Source: Terana coerulea
Lineage: Eukaryota > Basidiomycota > Agaricomycetes > Polyporales > Phanerochaetaceae
Reading direction: 5' to 3'
Assembly (NCBI GenBank): GCA_024811115.1
Contig: JAKOGH010000733.1
Location: forward strand, 124,001-188,000
DNA: 64,000 bases
Position 1 is the first letter of the stretch, and each line of letters starts with the position of its first letter. A program made the position numbers and the translations under genes. Below, one piece after another: positions 11,901 through 23,745 of the stretch. A model generated the notes under the pieces. That model made no database searches and was not told where the DNA came from. It worked only from the letters and a program-made list of their open reading frames with translations.

Positions 11901-14900
11901 TTCACGCGAGGGAGCTGAGCAACTTCCGCATCTGGGTCGGGAGAGGGTTCACGTCGAGCTGGCTTGCGAGTGACTACAGCCAAGCGCTTGCGACCTTCCT
12001 GGCTACCACTCGCTCCGAACTCCTCGATGTCCACCTCCGTATGCTGCGACTGCTGTTCTCCCGGTTCCGTCTTCCTGAAGAAGTCGGTGACCTTGTGCTG
12101 CCGGAACTTGTCATCCGCCGCGAGCACCCTGCGATGAAGCCAGTCCGGATGCTTGATTCGGGGCACTGGGTTCGATACTTTCTGCATGGCCGCGGGAATA
12201 GTGATCAGCTTCTGGATGACGGAGCCGAGTCGCTCGATGTAGTAGTCCCAGTCAAGGATGGAGCGCAAGTCAAAATTGATGAGACCGTTGTCTTTGAGCC
12301 ACCTTCGTAGGTACATCCGCTTCACGCTGTCCTCGGCAGAGAAAATGGCGACGGGAACGGCGCGCTCCGTGACAGGTGCCCCGTGCGGTTTGGCAGAAAT
12401 AATGAACTTGCACGCCAGGCCCTTGTCCTTGACCATCTGGTCGCCAAGGAACTCCGCAAGACGCTTCGCCGTGCTGATCGACGTCGACTTTTGGCCCGCG
12501 TACTCCGCCAACGTCTTCGACATGCTCCGGTTCTCGGCGATGAGCTCGACCAGCTCGTCGTCGGTGAGGGTGTCGGCTTTGCTGAACAACACATCCAGCC
12601 ACCGGTCCGCGATCTGCGCGACAGCGGCGTAGCACTCCTCAGTGGTAGTACCCAGCAGGAACTTCTCGAAGATCTGGGACTGGAAGATCTTGATGAGCTG
12701 CAGCTCGCCACGACGCTTGACCTCGAAACCCTTCAGCTCGGCGAGCGAGCCATCGTCGTTGAAGACCGCGTATCGTTTCTTCAGGAGCTTGTCCTCTTCC
12801 TTGGACGACGGAAGAATCATCGCCTTGTACGGCCCATCCAGCTCGAAGAAGATGGAGTTCTCGCTGTGCACCTTGTACTCTCCCGTTTCGAGGTCGAGGT
12901 CGTGGTACTGGTGGTTGGTAAATTGAGCATGTACGAGGTGGTTGAGCATGGTGCACGGGTACGAGAACGCAATCGCTTTGCCGTTCGCCAGCTTGAACTT
13001 GAAGTTCTCCGGGAAGATCCCCGGAAGCATACACCAGATACCGTCCGTGTCCAACTCGAGCGGCCGGCCAATCTGCTCGACCAGCTGGCGCGCCATCTGG
13101 ATGATCGTTGCGCCCGTCAGGCAGGTGATGCCCGCCATCTCCATCGAGTGCCAGCGTGCACCCTTTCGCATCACGTAGCCGTAGAATGAGTTCAGGATAC
13201 ACTTGTGAGCGAGCTGCAGCGAGTCGTAGAGGACAATCATCTTCTTCGCCTCGTCGACCTCCGCAATCGAGCGGCTCTCCGAGACGACGATGTCCAAGTT
13301 CTTCTTCCACGACTTGTGCAGTCCCTTGTATTCGTAGCGACGGTCACGGAAGCGGCGAACAGTGTCAATGTAGAAGGGATTCTCGCGCTGGCAGATGATC
13401 GCCTCCCGGTTCTCAACCTTCGTGTCCTTGACCTTCTTGTACACCTTGCGCGAGTAGTCGCCGAGCCGCTTGTGCATGAGCGCCGTCTGCTCCGCCTGCG
13501 TGAGGTCGTCAAATTTCCGCGGCGGCATGCCTGGCCGCTTCGGCGGGAAGGTCTCCTGATTCAACGCGTGCTTGATCATGTTGAACTCGTCTCTCCGCGC
13601 AGGGAAGAACTCTCCTCGCCAGGCCCACGTCATCCTGCGGTCGCACGTCTTCCCTGGTCGGTTAAAGTCGCACACGGCGCAGACAGCCTCATCCACAACG
13701 GAATCGGGTTGTAACCTGTTCGACAACATGATGTTGGGGTACATGGCAGCGACGTCCAGATGGTAAATGAGTGGATTGTCCATGCGCAACGGGTTGTCGC
13801 GCATTTCTTCCAGCTGAGCCTGAATTTGGACCTTCACCTCGTCGTAGTTCGTTACACTGTCCAGAGCGGTTTGAGACTCTTCAACGATGCAGAATTTGAG
13901 GGCCGCGTCAAGATCGTCGATCAGCTATGACAATGTGAGAAAATGCGCTCTCGCATGGCTAATAAAATGCTTACACCTTGTACTGCCGAAGGCTCTATCT
14001 TAAAATGTGTGGAAATGTCGCTCCGGAACACGCCTGCCTCGAGTGCCTCTACATGTCCTCCGACATAGGTTTCAGAAGCAACTAAATGCCCGTCGTACAT
14101 TTGTCCGTGGGACTCTTCGTGTCTGTTTGGCATGATGATTTCGCCGCGGAAGGCTTCCACCTTAGGAAATAAAGGTTAGCAGCTAGAAGCAATAGATGGG
14201 GAGGTTCTCACCATAAGAAGAGTTTCACATAGTGTACCAGACCCTTTACGTAACACTTCGTCAGGATTAAGAGGAATGATGTTGCATAGCGAGAAGATGA
14301 AAGGATGGACGTATTTCATGTAAAGGTAGTAAGTCGCGACAGCGTCGGAGACAGAATATTGCGCAAGAATCTGAGGCTGCTCCTGGGCATAACTGTGGAA
14401 ATTGTGAGCATACACCCATAATCCTCAATCAGCATTTGACTGACGGTGTCATAAGCTCCGGGTCGAGCTCGATGGGGTTGTAGCCAAGTTTGGCGGTGGT
14501 GACGGCTTTCAAGCCCTGACTACCTTGCGGCAGGTAAGAGTCACGCTTGACCCAGCGGAAGCAGTCCATATGGACGCAAGTCCTGCTCTTGAACTCTTCT
14601 TCAGAGTCGATGGCGAACCCTATTTCGTGGAACATATCGATATCGTTAATTTTTGCGCGTGCACAGAGGAACGGGAAATCGAAGAAATCTCCGTTGAATG
14701 TTGCCATAACCGTGGGCTTGATTTCTTGGATATGATCGAAGAAACGCGTGATTGTCGCTTTCTACATAATAATGGGTGTCACTTCTACGGTCAAGGTGAG
14801 ATGCACTAACCTCGTCAGGCTCATTAAACACTATGAAAGGCCCCTCATAGCCCTCCTTCGGTGTATATTCAAAGTCTTCAATATCTTCGCTGACGATATC

Positions 14901-16060
14901 TCGATTTGTGATGAGGTATCCCTGGCCGTCCACCATGTATGATATCATCATCACCGAGTCAGTAGCCTGGTCGGGAAACTTCAGCGGCTGCTTCGTTGTC
15001 TCGATATCGTAGGCCATGACCACGGGGTCTGCACGCTTCACACGTTCGACCAGCTGCTTGAATCCAGGCTGGCCCGCGGTGAAGGTGACAGCGTACCACA
15101 AACCCACTCGGAGGTCGTTGTCCATGGCGACTCGCAGGTAATACGGCACGTCGTATTCTCGTATATCGATGATGCCTTCTTTGGCGTCCCGCTCTTTATT
15201 GCCCGACCCACGAGACGGTCCACCGTCAACATCCATGCTCCATTCAGCGTCGACTTCTATCGACATGCCAGCGTCGGCAGTCGCTTGAACGACTTCGGCG
15301 TACGCGTCGACGGCGTCAAGCTTTGCACCGTTGGCGAGCGCGAGAGGCATAATGTCTCTTCGTACGGTGAGGAGGTCGGAGACGTTACGGAAGTGTAATT
15401 GTAGATAGAGCCGTCGGTGTCCAAGAAGATGATTCGGCATTTGCAGGTCCTCCTTCTTCTCGCGTGTAATCCGACATATAGCTCCTTCGTATGTCTTCAA
15501 GAGCCATTCTTCTATCACAGTTTCCATTCCGGCCTGACATGATTCAATATCGGTTCCACAAAGGTGTGAGCGGTACGCATAGACTCACCTTGCAGCCGAT
15601 GTAGAAATATGGTTCATAGTGGAGCGTAGCCTTGAACATCCCACCATCGTCTTGAATAAAGAAATAATCTACCGCTGCCTTTCCTCCAGGCCACTCCGGA
15701 TCTTTGACCAGAGTCTGCACGAAAACATGAGGTTAAACTCAAGCTGACATCGCACTGACGACGCACCGGGTGCATATTGACCAACCAGCCCTCTCGCATC
15801 GGACCCTCCGAGACTCGTACAAAACCCAGCCTCTCGTCAATGGCATCCTGCGTCGCGACCTGGTCGAACCGTTCGGCAAGCTGTGTACCGTCGTCCTCAC
15901 GCTGAGGCCTTGGCTCGCCACCATTCGCTATCCCGCCGCCCCTCCCTCTGCCTCGTCCTCGTCCGCGCCCGCCCCTGAAGTGTGTGCTGCCGCGAGTGCC
16001 AAACCGAGAGCCGCCGCCGCGCCCTCGTTGGCCGCCGCCTGAAAATGAACCGCGAGCCAT
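8968..16060 (-). CDS. POL2: DNA polymerase epsilon catalytic subunit A
   Basis: Leading-strand replicative DNA polymerase with proofreading, nuclear. About 2,200 residues from at least nine exons. Order seen: a Gly/Arg-rich N-terminus ([17 protein letters not shown]); family-specific [10 protein letters not shown] and [10 protein letters not shown]; exonuclease motifs [19 protein letters not shown] and [13 protein letters not shown], all with their acidic residues. Polymerase motif A is [11 protein letters not shown], motif B is [16 protein letters not shown], and motif C is [10 protein letters not shown]. There is a long C-terminal half, and zinc-binding Cys clusters [28 protein letters not shown] and CQCSG near the end. 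The stop is 8968-8970. All catalytic acids are intact, so proofreading and synthesis should both work. The last kilobase needs two small introns: one ends around 9,900, and a second starts after EFFK near 9,793. Pol epsilon needs Dpb2 and histone-fold partners, which are not encoded here. Confidence 0.97.
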
Positions 16061-16100
16061 GCCGTGTGGTGGTCGGAGACCAGGAATGTGCGCTAGACGC

Positions 16101-16268
16101 GGTAGTCACGGTCGCCATGCGTCACGGAAGGAGACGTCGTGACATTAGCGTGACATGTGTGACCGTAGCCCGGTGACGGCTCGCCGGCCCTGTCACGCAA
16201 GGGTGACCAGTTTCCTTCAACCTAAGATAGACCTACGCGAATTCCAGCAGCTGTCGTCACACTGTGAC
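16101..16268. promoter_or_regulatory. Dense GTGAC/GTCAC cluster upstream of the POL2 gene
   Basis: The pentamer GTGAC or its complement starts at 16105, 16121, 16139, 16150, 16159, 16173, 16192, 16203, 16256 and 16264. That is ten copies in about 165 bp, 45-208 bp upstream of the polymerase ATG; two more lie at 16515 and 16533. About 0.3 would be expected by chance in random sequence. It could be a binding-site array of the replication gene promoter or subterminal repeats of the element at 16223-16566. Confidence 0.5.
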
Positions 16269-16566
16269 CATCACGTGCAAGCCCCGGAAAGTAGCGGACC
16301 TGTGTTATAAGCCCCGGTCGCTTATTACCATGTAGGCGTTCTGCCAGAGTCTCTGGTACTAAAATATTAACTCCTCCTTCCAGATTCATATATTTCAAGA
16401 TGTTTGGCTTGTCAAATATACATATGAACCATACCAAATATCGACTAGAGACACTTTTCGCCTACTCTAATGGTCATGGAGGAGATGTTTTGCACGGTTT
16501 CTCAACAGCCAAGCGTGACGGCGCTTACGCACGTGACGTAGTCGGAATTCGCGTAGGTCTATCTTA
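16223..16566. mobile_element. MITE-like element with 23-bp perfect inverted repeats
   Basis: A 23-bp sequence at 16223-16245 (starting TAAGATAGACC) recurs as a perfect inverted copy at 16544-16566. Both outer ends are TA. A TA target duplication with 21-bp terminal inverted repeats is therefore possible, as in Tc1/mariner-type miniature elements. The 298-bp interior is AT-rich in the middle and has no coding potential. It lies 163 bp upstream of the polymerase epsilon ATG. I see no second copy in this window. Confidence 0.5.
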
Positions 16567-17045
16567 CCTCTCGTTCGCGACTGTATATGCTAGTGCTGCG
16601 AACGTTGATCAGGTTGGGCAGGACTCTCAAACGTTGAATATAAAATCGGAAATGCACGCCCTCTCGAAAGGGTAAGCCAAGGAACTCGCAGAAACACTTA
16701 CTCAATACACACTGCTAGCGTCACAACGATGGTGGAAAGATTCCACTAGGTCGAAAAAGTGGGTTTAATATACAAATAGCAGCAGCTAGGTAGTATGCTA
16801 CATTTAATGCACGAGATGCTGAAAGCTCTGGCTTTTAACGGGGTAAACAGGTGAGGTATCGCATTACGGATCAAGCACGTGAAAACATCGGGGTATAGCA
16901 CTGGAAAAGTGTTCGAGAAGATCCAACTGTTCATTATCCAAGTTTCCGGGGTCTGGGGAAAAATTGAGCAGGGTGGCAGAAATGATAACATCGCTATAAC
17001 ATACCTATATGGTTCAGGATGATTGACCCTGCTGCGGCTAGCAAG
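16567..17045. other. intergenic, no gene seen
   Basis: Short frames only. It separates the inverted-repeat element from the 3' end of the small secreted peptide gene. Confidence 0.4.
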
Positions 17046-17239
17046 CTAAGCTGCCGGGGTATCCACCTCGCGCTTCCAGTCTGGACTGGTGATCATGTCC
17101 TCATGGAGCTCCAGCTGCGAAAGAAAAGGTGATAAGTTGTTGCTGAATGTTGTAAGCACAGGCTGCAGCTTACAGGAGCAGCATGTACCGAAGCGACCGC
17201 GACAACGAGCAAGACGGCGAGTGCACTGAATAGGCGCAT
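17046..17239 (-). CDS. Tiny secreted peptide gene, one intron
   Basis: Predicted 44-residue product from two exons. Exon 1 (start 17237-17239) encodes a textbook signal peptide, MRLFSALAVLLVVAVASVHA, then AP. An intron with GTAAGC donor, ATTCAGC branch-like site and pyrimidine-rich TTTCGCAG acceptor (about 17109-17177) follows. Exon 2 encodes LELHEDMITSPDWKREVDTP and then AA, stopping at 17046-17048. The KR pair near residues 36-37 is a candidate Kex2-type cleavage site, and there are no Cys residues. A TATA box sits about 70 nt upstream. I do not recognise the family. It ends in TPAA, so it is not a CaaX pheromone precursor. Support is the coincidence of signal peptide, clean splice sites, in-frame stop and TATA box. 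Confidence 0.55.
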
Positions 17240-17305
17240 AATGAACAACCAGGGCAACTCGGTGGGATGGCGCGCGTGGTCTCTGTTCCAACGATCTAGC
17301 GTTCG

Positions 17306-17320
17306 CTTTTTATATTCCCC
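17306..17320 (-). promoter_or_regulatory. TATA box of the small secreted peptide gene
   Basis: The minus strand reads GGAATATAAAAAGCG about 70-80 nt upstream of the ATG at 17239. Confidence 0.5.
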
Positions 17321-20105
17321 ACGTATTCGTCCTCCTGGTAAACTCCTGGCGGCGTTTGACAGCAGGCACTCGAGTAAACTCCCATGTGGACCCAGCACGG
17401 ACCTGAACAATGGAATCAGCAGGCACGAAATACCATTCCAGGGCAATCGGCTCCACACCGTTGGTTACCTGCGCGCTGAGTTCAGTATGTTTGTCCAAAT
17501 GCGCTGGTTACTTCATCTCGTACGCAGCAACGGAGCGGGCTTCCATGCCTGGTTCCTTGATTGCGCAGACTTCTTGGTGATGCCTCTGAAGTGCTATAGA
17601 TCACCCCGTTCTCGCCCGGGCTGGAAGTGAACGTAGTCGATGCCCGGAGGACGGAGTTGCCGAACCCGCACACCAGCGATGCCGACACATGGATCGTACC
17701 ATCTGTGGCTTGCACGCCCGCGCTGAGAAGATTTAGAGCGAGTTGGAAAGTTTCGTGCAAGGTTCGCGCAGCCATGATACACATTGAGCGTCGGCTCGCT
17801 GAAAAGATCTCATGCATTCCCAGGGCGCCTGAACTGTGGGTACGCACCTCAAGCATCCGGAAATCGCTCGCGACGCATATTCGACGCGTGTGATTGAACG
17901 AGCAAAAACGCGAATGAAATCTGTCGCACGCGCTGCTGCGCTGCTGACAGCGTGCTGTGCACCTTGCGAATGGCAGGGCCAGGTCGCGTTATGGTACCTC
18001 ACCGTCGGTATAGCGCGTGGCGCTGCTGTCCGGACATTCGCTCGACGCTATCGAATGCCGCACCGTGCCGAATGCCGCGACAGTATCGCACTGTGCCGCT
18101 AGTGCTACGAAGGTTCTGCGAGACTGTGTGCGATTATCGAGAGTTAGAATAGACATATTGCGACGCGCCTGTAGAGCAGCGAGCCTGAGCCCTGCATTCA
18201 CTTCAAACGCTTGCGCTGCTTGTCTGAGTGGACTGAAGCATGGTCAGAACCTTCAGCTCCACTTTCCATGCTTCGGGTGCATATAGGCGGCACAAGGTTC
18301 TCGGAGGACGGAGCCTTGAGCATGCACGAGCCTGCGAGGGATGGCGGGTCCTCTAAAATCTATCACTCGCATAGCATACAGCGCAAAAGTTTCCATATAC
18401 CGGGCTGTAAGCTATTCTCAGCGATGACCAACCACATAGGTGCGCGTCCTGAACGAACGCGGATGAAGAGGGGAGTGAGAGGGGAGACGTTTGCTGATTT
18501 CAAGCAATTCTCAAGGATCATCGTCGGTGCTAATACTGGCACTCACCACTGTAGAGTCCAAGCCGCCCTAATTTCGCCGGGAGGACTGTTGAATTTCCCC
18601 GATTCACCAGGAAATCATGCTACACATGGCGAATCGAGTCTTCGTGTGAATTTCTCCCGCCGCCTGATGGTGACGAAAGTTCCCCAGTCCGCCATATTTT
18701 CCGGGCGAAATTCCCCAGGGCGCTTACAGCGATTCAAGCAGAAACTCCGCCTATTACGTAATCACATCTCAGGGGACGAAGCTTGCGACGCGCGTCGCTC
18801 CCGGATCCCTCTTCCACTTCGTCGCTTGACGTACACCCATCCCATCTCTATCTCCATCTCTCTCGACTGGCTCAACTGACTTCAGATGAGCATTCTTATG
18901 CTCTTGTTGTAGCAGGATGCTGGCGGTGAGTATCTAGGCTGCTATACACCACTTCAATGCGAATCAGCGTTCAAGTATCTAACTGACCTATTCCGCGCCA
19001 AGGTGAAGACCAGTGCATGTCGTGGACGTCTGATAGCCCAAGTATGAGGGATAGACAGCTGAGACATCTCGGAGGAACTTTGAGAGGTTAACGGTACGCA
19101 GTGTATACGTGTTGGTTGACTTTCACACTCAACATTGTTGCCACAGCTTATCAGACCTTACAGCTGTTGCAAGCCCTTCTGGTAAGCGTTACAGGTGAGT
19201 ACTCAAATCCATCTTGTTTTCTGACCCCTCTTTTACTCCACAGACTCCCTGTTATGGTTGTTACTTGAGGGCGTCCAGCAGAATCCGACATCCCCATGCA
19301 CTTGCCACTACCACACCATGGTCCGCCTCTGCCCTCGCCCCTGCCCCTACCCAGCAAGCTTGTATCATACAAACTGCCCTGCATGCATGTACATTGGAGG
19401 GTATATAGCTGGCGCATTTGGTATGTCCTTTGGATCTTGTCCGTTATATGATGTTCTTACCTATCTCTGCATCAGCTTCCTGTGTTGTTTCACTTCTTCT
19501 GCCCCAGTAGGTGGCAGTCAAGGGCTGGTGGTTGGCTGGGCACCCTGTAGGATGTTGTATAGAGTGCTGGACATATAGTAACATAAGCTGTAGGTGTATG
19601 TGGTAGTCACTCAAATATAACAATTGCCCTATTATATGGGGCATTTTCATCATAAATCAGTGTGAAATTCAAGTGATACAAGCACGAAAAGGGGCATGGA
19701 CAGTGGCTACTGTGCTTTCGGGCCAAATTCGCTTGTTTACGCCCTGTGAATCGGTCTGGTGAAAGGTCCAATTTTTCCGCCAAAATTCCCGCGAAGGGTT
19801 TCACCCGTTAATCAGGGTGCTGACACCGGAAAACAGGTGATATTCATCACCTAAACATGGGAACTTCCCGGGTACCTTCCTGGCAAATTTCGCGCGTCCT
19901 GAACACCACAGAGCACTGCTAACGTCTTCAATGCGCTCACAATATCGCTGTGATTTCCGGCTGGTGCACTAGTACTTCATCTATAATGCTGAAGCTGAAG
20001 CTAGGGTGAGGTGAATCAGTCGCTCCAGTTGCGACAGGCCGGAGGTTGTTCCTTCCAACGTGTCTGATTGCTACATTATATATTATTCTTTGACCAAGAC
20101 CTCAA
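17321..20105. other. gene-poor stretch without recognisable genes
   Basis: Many short frames on both strands, including a minus frame of 124 codons at 17482-17856, plus frames of 222 codons at 18211-18879 and 106 codons at 19258-19578. None has a domain, a convincing start context or a spliced continuation. No long repeat was found by eye. It may be decayed transposon or gene DNA. Confidence 0.4.
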
Positions 20106-20202
20106 GGCCTCTTAGCTCAGTTGGTTAGAGCGTGGTGCTAATATCGCGGGTTATCACGTGATTGTTACGCCAAGGTCACAGGTTCGACCCCTGTAGTGGC
20201 CA
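20106..20202 (+). tRNA. tRNA-Ile(AAU) with intron
   Basis: Acceptor strands GGCCTCT and AGTGGCC plus A, D-arm TAGCTCAGTTGGTTAGAGC, anticodon stem TGGTG/CGCCA around loop CTAATA with anticodon AAT, an intron of about 24 nt after the anticodon-adjacent base, and T-arm CACAG GTTCGACC CCTGT. The acceptor stem has one T-T mismatch (fifth pair), so this copy may be mildly degenerate. A T-rich stretch (TTTCTTTTATC) follows as a Pol III terminator. Confidence 0.85.
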
Positions 20203-20621
20203 TGGTGATTGGGTGCTTGTTTCTTTTATCATTTTTACAATGTGACAGTGAAAACTACTAACTACTAGTCTAGTATCTACTACCTAGTACAAGGCTAGTA
20301 CTCCCTCCCAGTAGCGGCTAGCCATTTTATACATTTTATAGCGCTGACACTAGTGACAAGGGTGATGCTCAAGATTTTGAAGTCAAACCGAGTTAAAAGT
20401 GTGAGAGGTGTTTTGTCCCAAAGATCAGGCAATGACTATGAATGTGAGCACTGAGCAGTCTGCACAATTCTGTATAAATTGGTCCAACCCAGCACATTGA
20501 AGCATGGGTATCTGCGAATCTAGATGATGTGCTAAACCAGTTTTTGAGATATCAAACCCCTTGACCCTAAATTTACTGACACTATCAACCGAAAAGTCAT
20601 GCTCGACCATCCTCTCCAAGC
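20203..20621. other. intergenic with CTAG-rich run
   Basis: Downstream of the tRNA, 20252-20325 contains five CTAG tetramers in about 75 bp. Otherwise there is nothing recognisable up to the 3' end of the xylanase gene. Confidence 0.4.
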
Positions 20622-22364
<1,743 letters not shown>

Positions 22365-22416
22365 GGTGACGATACCGCTGGCGAATAGACAACCGCATCA
22401 CCTTACATCTTTTCAT

Positions 22417-22431
22417 AGGCTTTTATACACC
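22417..22431 (-). promoter_or_regulatory. TATA box of the GH10 gene
   Basis: The minus strand reads GTGTATAAAAGCC about 55-65 nt upstream of the xylanase ATG. Confidence 0.55.
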
Positions 22432-23679
22432 TTCGACGCTGCCCGCCATATCCTTGCCTGTCGGGTCACGTACGCGGTCGAGGGGCAGTTTTGCCGTAGA
22501 CTGTATCATCCTGCCGAGGTTTACGTCCAGAATGTATGCTCTGCCCACTCGCATGTTTCCGTATGTTCCTGTCAGCCCTGCGTTCAGCAGGTCATACGCC
22601 GCCACGAAGCATGCTCGGCACACGCCAGGCACGATATTGACGATATTGACGACGACTATATTGCTCAGAACCCATCACCATTCGTAGTCTGAACAGCGGA
22701 TCGTGCCAAGTACGCCAAGACTTTGCGATGCAGAGGTAGAAATGGGGCGGGCGGGCCGAGCGAATCATCCGCAAGAATGACCGGGTGTGTCTTCGGAGAC
22801 TTGTCGCGAAGGAATGGCGTATTTGACAATATTCGAAGTACAGGAGTTGTTAGTGTCGAGCCGCGGCTGACTGAACATCCAGGTGATTGTAGTGTGGACG
22901 TGCTCTACTAACTGTGATAATAAGTCCGCGTACAAACGGCAGCAATAAAGCAGTACGCGCACCTGATCCCACTCGCAATCCATAGAAAGGCATACGCGAG
23001 CCCGAGGCTACGTATCATCTTCGTTGCCAAAATCTCACAGAGTCGCACAGGATTGCAAGCATATGAGCCCCAGACTACCGCCAGCGAGGTTGGTAATATC
23101 GGAGAGTGTGGAAATGGTACCGGTTCAGATGACTTTAGGATTCCAAATGGTCAAAGTCGACGCCATGGTCAGGAGGTATCTCTGGATCACAAAATAGTCC
23201 CACATAACCAGCTGTGGAGTCAATTTTAAGCAAATGCTGCAGTAAAAACACACACACAATGAATCCGCGAGACCCAGAAATGTCCTGAGTCTGCTTTTGC
23301 GTAGCGGTGGTGGCAAGTCGATGTGAAGCTGAGAGTAAGCTGAGAGCTGCCAGTGGTGAAACGCCCATAATCCAGGCCTGTGTTTGAGATCTCGATCGGA
23401 TCACCGATCATTGATCCGACGGCTGCTGTATCGACTGATCTCGCCTGTGGCCTGGCTCAGCCAACTGACTCTCCTTCAGTACTCACAGTTTTGGTAGACG
23501 GGTGTCAAGGGACAACTTTGCTAGCAAACATGTATGTCCTAGGATGCAGCTTATTTCTTGGATTTTGTCTGAAGTTTTATGTTTTATGTAGAAACTGCAA
23601 CTTGAAGCTTACTCTGAATCCCAAAAGGTTTCTGCTACCGGCGAGAACACTTCCAAGAGTCAGGCTAACCGAGCAGAGG
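22432..23679. other. intergenic; possible small minus-strand frame only
   Basis: This lies between divergent promoters of the xylanase and the oxoprolinase-like gene. A minus-strand frame at about 23135-23370 (MGVSPLAALSLLSASHRLA...) begins with a weak leader-like stretch but has no second support. No hydantoinase-A coding sequence is found here, which matters for the next gene. Confidence 0.4.
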
Positions 23680-23690
23680 CAAGTATAAAG
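23680..23690 (+). promoter_or_regulatory. TATA-like box upstream of the oxoprolinase-like gene
   Basis: AGTATAAAGTC occurs about 60 nt upstream of the ATG at 23746. It supports a promoter specific to this short gene. Confidence 0.45.
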
Positions 23691-23745
23691 TCACTATGGA
23701 CGCAAGCAAGTGTAACAGTACCAATGTTGCAATAGAATATCAAAC

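Noticed and set aside
17046..17239. Basidiomycete mating pheromone precursor
   Set aside because: It has a classical signal peptide and ends TPAA; pheromone precursors lack a signal peptide and end in a CaaX farnesylation box.
16820..17240. A larger gene joining the small peptide to frames further downstream
   Set aside because: The second exon ends at an in-frame stop at 17046 directly after the spliced junction, and downstream frames show no splice acceptor in phase.
17482..17856. Minus-strand 124-codon frame resembling a coding exon (TLHETFQLALNLLSAGVQ)
   Set aside because: No start context, no spliced neighbour and no recognisable family; left unannotated.
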